From: Streptomyces qinzhouensis
GTDB taxonomy: Bacteria; Actinomycetota; Actinomycetes; Streptomycetales; Streptomycetaceae
Direction: 5' to 3'
Assembly (NCBI RefSeq): GCF_007856155.1
Contig: NZ_CP042266.1
Coordinates: 5,456,001 to 5,520,000 of the forward strand
Length of the DNA: 64,000 nt
Shown: positions 62,838 to 64,000 of the stretch, in pieces
How the letters are laid out: every line of letters starts with the position of its first letter
Position numbering within the stretch: position 1 is the first letter of the stretch
Notes under the pieces: model-generated
Database searches by the model: none
What the model was told of the DNA's origin: nothing
Seen by the model: the letters and a program-made list of their open reading frames with translations, nothing else
Position numbers and translations under genes: made by a program

Positions 62838-63032
62838 CTACAGCCCGCCGAGTCTCTGAAAGGCAGCGACCAGCCAGCCCAGAACCGCGCCGGTGAACGT
62901 GCACGTCAGGGCGATCAGGAACAGTCCACAACCCCAGGTGTTGAAGGGCTGGTCATGACCGTTGCGCAGGGCCCGGCGCGGATGAGCCACCCAGCCGCGC
63001 ACACGGCGGGCCAGCGGAGGAATCACGCTCAC
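62838..63032 (-). CDS. Small membrane protein
   Basis: A 64-residue protein from GTG 63032, with GGAGG 6 nt upstream; the GTG overlaps the stop of the preceding frame (GTGA). The basic N-terminal half (PPLARRVRGWVAHPRRALRN) precedes one hydrophobic helix at about 38-58 (CGLFLIALTCTFTGAVLGWL). I do not recognise the family. It lies between the DUF6302 remnant and the kinase-like gene. Confidence 0.55.
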   Translation of the reverse strand: MSVIPPLARRVRGWVAHPRRALRNGHDQPFNTWGCGLFLIALTCTFTGAVLGWLVAAFQRLGGL

Positions 63033-63529
63033 GACCGGCCTCCGCGCAGTGCCGGGGGAATGAATCCGGGCACAGGGCCGGGACGTGCCGAGGCCCGTGG
63101 CAGGGGCGTGGGGAGGTGTGGCGTGGGAAAGCGTGCCGAGGAATTCGGCGATCGCTGATGGGTTGTACCCGTAGAACCGGCCCAGCACTGTGTCGTCGTC
63201 GGCATCCGGAGGGCGCTCTCCCAACTCCCTGTGTGACAGAAGTCGGAGGACCCGGCCCAGTGCATCCGGACATCAGGGAAGCCGACCTGACCGGTGAGGA
63301 GTGCGCGGGCACCGAGAGCAAGAGGCAAGCCCGGCCACGGCAGAGAGCCGCCGCGGCGTGCCCCGCCGACCGGTACGGCCGGCCAGTCCCCGCTGTTGTT
63401 GTAGAGGGTGACGGCCTTGTTCGGCAGCGCCGGGTCGGCCAGGAGGCCGTGGAAGTACGCGTAGTCGAAATCGGTCTGTGTGGTGGCCCGGAGTTGTAAC
63501 CGGGGGAGACAAGCAGCGGTAGCGAGCAT
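63029..63529 (-). pseudogene. DUF6302-like gene with frameshift
   Basis: From ATG 63529 (GAGAGAAACCT upstream) the frame encodes a DUF6302-like protein (FDYAYFHGLLADPALPNKAV, AVPVGGARRGGSLPWPG, GFPDVRMHWAGSSDFCHTG). At about 63224-63230 the family-like continuation (ELGERPPDADDDTVLGRFYG, YNPSAIAEFLGT) moves to the next frame, as if one base had been gained. The original frame runs on to a stop at 63029-63031 overlapping the small membrane gene. DUF6302 genes are small streptomycete genes of unknown function, often in accessory cassettes. The family name is from memory. Confidence 0.6.
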
Positions 63530-63648
63530 AGGTTTCTCTCGGTTCCGTTGTGAGTTCAAGTGGAGGTTCGGGCGCCCGGGGCCGCCGCCGCATCAGAGTG
63601 CTGGTGGCGGCTGGCCTCGGGGAGCCTGCACGTCGGGGTCCCGGACGG

Positions 63649-63840
63649 TCAGAGCAGACGGTCCGGGGCATCGCTCGACGTCTGCGGCACAGCGCCTTCG
63701 GCTAGGACCCTCAACGCGGGCACCAGCCCGGCCGGCACCCAGATGATGTCGGGCCAGTCCAGAGGCTGGTGTCCAGGACGATGACGCTGCCCGACGTCCG
63801 TGCCGGCCTCGGCCAACTGGACCTCAAACCGGCTGGTCAT
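63649..63840 (-). CDS. Small hypothetical protein (63 aa)
   Basis: Starts at ATG 63840 after GGGAGGTGATTCCT, an excellent ribosome site, and reads MTSRFEVQLAEAGTDVGQRH to DRLL. It contains LDWPDIIWVPAGLVPALRVL. It overlaps the end of the upstream ATPase-like gene by 17 nt, so it is translationally coupled. Family not recognised; similar short proteins commonly sit between an ATP-binding regulator and DUF6302 genes. Confidence 0.6.
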   Translation of the reverse strand: MTSRFEVQLAEAGTDVGQRHRPGHQPLDWPDIIWVPAGLVPALRVLAEGAVPQTSSDAPDRLL

Positions 63841-64000
63841 AGGAATCACCTCCCTGCCCTGGCAAGGCGAGGGAGCACCAGGTCATCTTCCCGCTGGAGC
63901 TGACACCCCACCGGTGGGCCACTGCGGCAACAATGTCCAACCCGCGGCCGTTCTCGTCATCAGGTCCAGCCCTACGGGGAGTTGGCACTACCGGCGACCC
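63824..64000 (-). CDS. ATP-binding (anti-sigma-factor-like HATPase) protein, C-terminal part
   Basis: The last 58 residues are visible; the gene enters from the right edge. DENGRGLDIVAAVAHRWGV is the G-box region of small GHKL ATPases of the SpoIIAB/RsbW type, followed by VSSSGKMTWCSLALPGQGGD. Streptomyces has many such stand-alone ATP-binding regulators, often in conserved clusters. It overlaps the 63-residue gene downstream and would be the first gene seen of the minus-strand cassette. Confidence 0.75.
   Translation of the reverse strand, partial: GSPVVPTPRRAGPDDENGRGLDIVAAVAHRWGVSSSGKMTWCSLALPGQGGDSYDQPV

Overview
The window is chromosomal DNA from a high-GC actinomycete, almost certainly a Streptomyces. 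FilP and Scy, two hyphal-tip coiled-coil proteins, are encoded side by side. They are followed by the methylmalonyl-CoA epimerase / thiolase / meaB block, icmA, pyk-ackA-pta-pfkA and the glgE-treS-mak-glgB maltosyltransferase genes. From memory, this order matches the S. coelicolor chromosome between about SCO5396 and SCO5443. GTG and TTG starts, ATGA/GTGA overlaps and GC-rich hairpin terminators also fit. I see no tRNA, rRNA, CRISPR array, integrase or transposase.

Layout. 0-2.4 kb: ABC-2 drug-export type genes (minus). 2.4-7.5 kb: filP and scy (minus). 7.6-10.5 kb: acyl-CoA metabolism (mce, thiolase, meaB). 10.8-14.1 kb: a secreted PepSY protein divergent from a two-component system, then a MarR gene. 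14.3-18 kb: three tandem AIM24 genes, then DUF3817-MarR-DUF3817. 18-21 kb: isobutyryl-CoA mutase icmA behind a perfect palindrome, then a thioredoxin/TPR protein. 21.7-24.5 kb: a surface/membrane trio (DUF6230, DUF6114, Pro-rich). 24.6-30.9 kb: central carbon (pyk, ackA, pta, pfkA). 31-41 kb: MarR/proline iminopeptidase, a dicarboxylate sensor pair divergent from its transporter, an imine-reductase-like enzyme, MerR-thioredoxin, a chloramphenicol-phosphotransferase-like kinase, a leucine-rich-repeat protein and a TrxR-like flavoprotein. 41.2-43.6 kb: a HelD/HelR-type RNA polymerase-associated helicase. 43.6-51.6 kb: the GlgE alpha-glucan pathway (glgE-treS and mak-glgB, two transcription blocks).

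Beyond 51.9 kb the core synteny stops and the content looks accessory. A divergent NmrA/AraC pair precedes a plus-strand oxidative set: an HpaB-like flavin monooxygenase, a heme enzyme of the PrnB family (tryptophan-dioxygenase superfamily) and a PhzS-like FAD hydroxylase. This looks like a small uncharacterised aromatic or tryptophan-derived pathway. From 64 to 59.6 kb a minus-strand cassette encodes an ATPase fragment, small proteins (one frameshifted DUF6302), a membrane peptide, an atypical kinase-like protein and a 673-residue fusion. The fusion joins a lactate/malate-dehydrogenase domain with intact catalytic motifs to an HPr-kinase-like P-loop domain. The fusion and the PrnB/HpaB/PhzS set are the best candidates for undescribed biology here.

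Function assignments are from recognised motifs and remembered family sequences; no database search was run.
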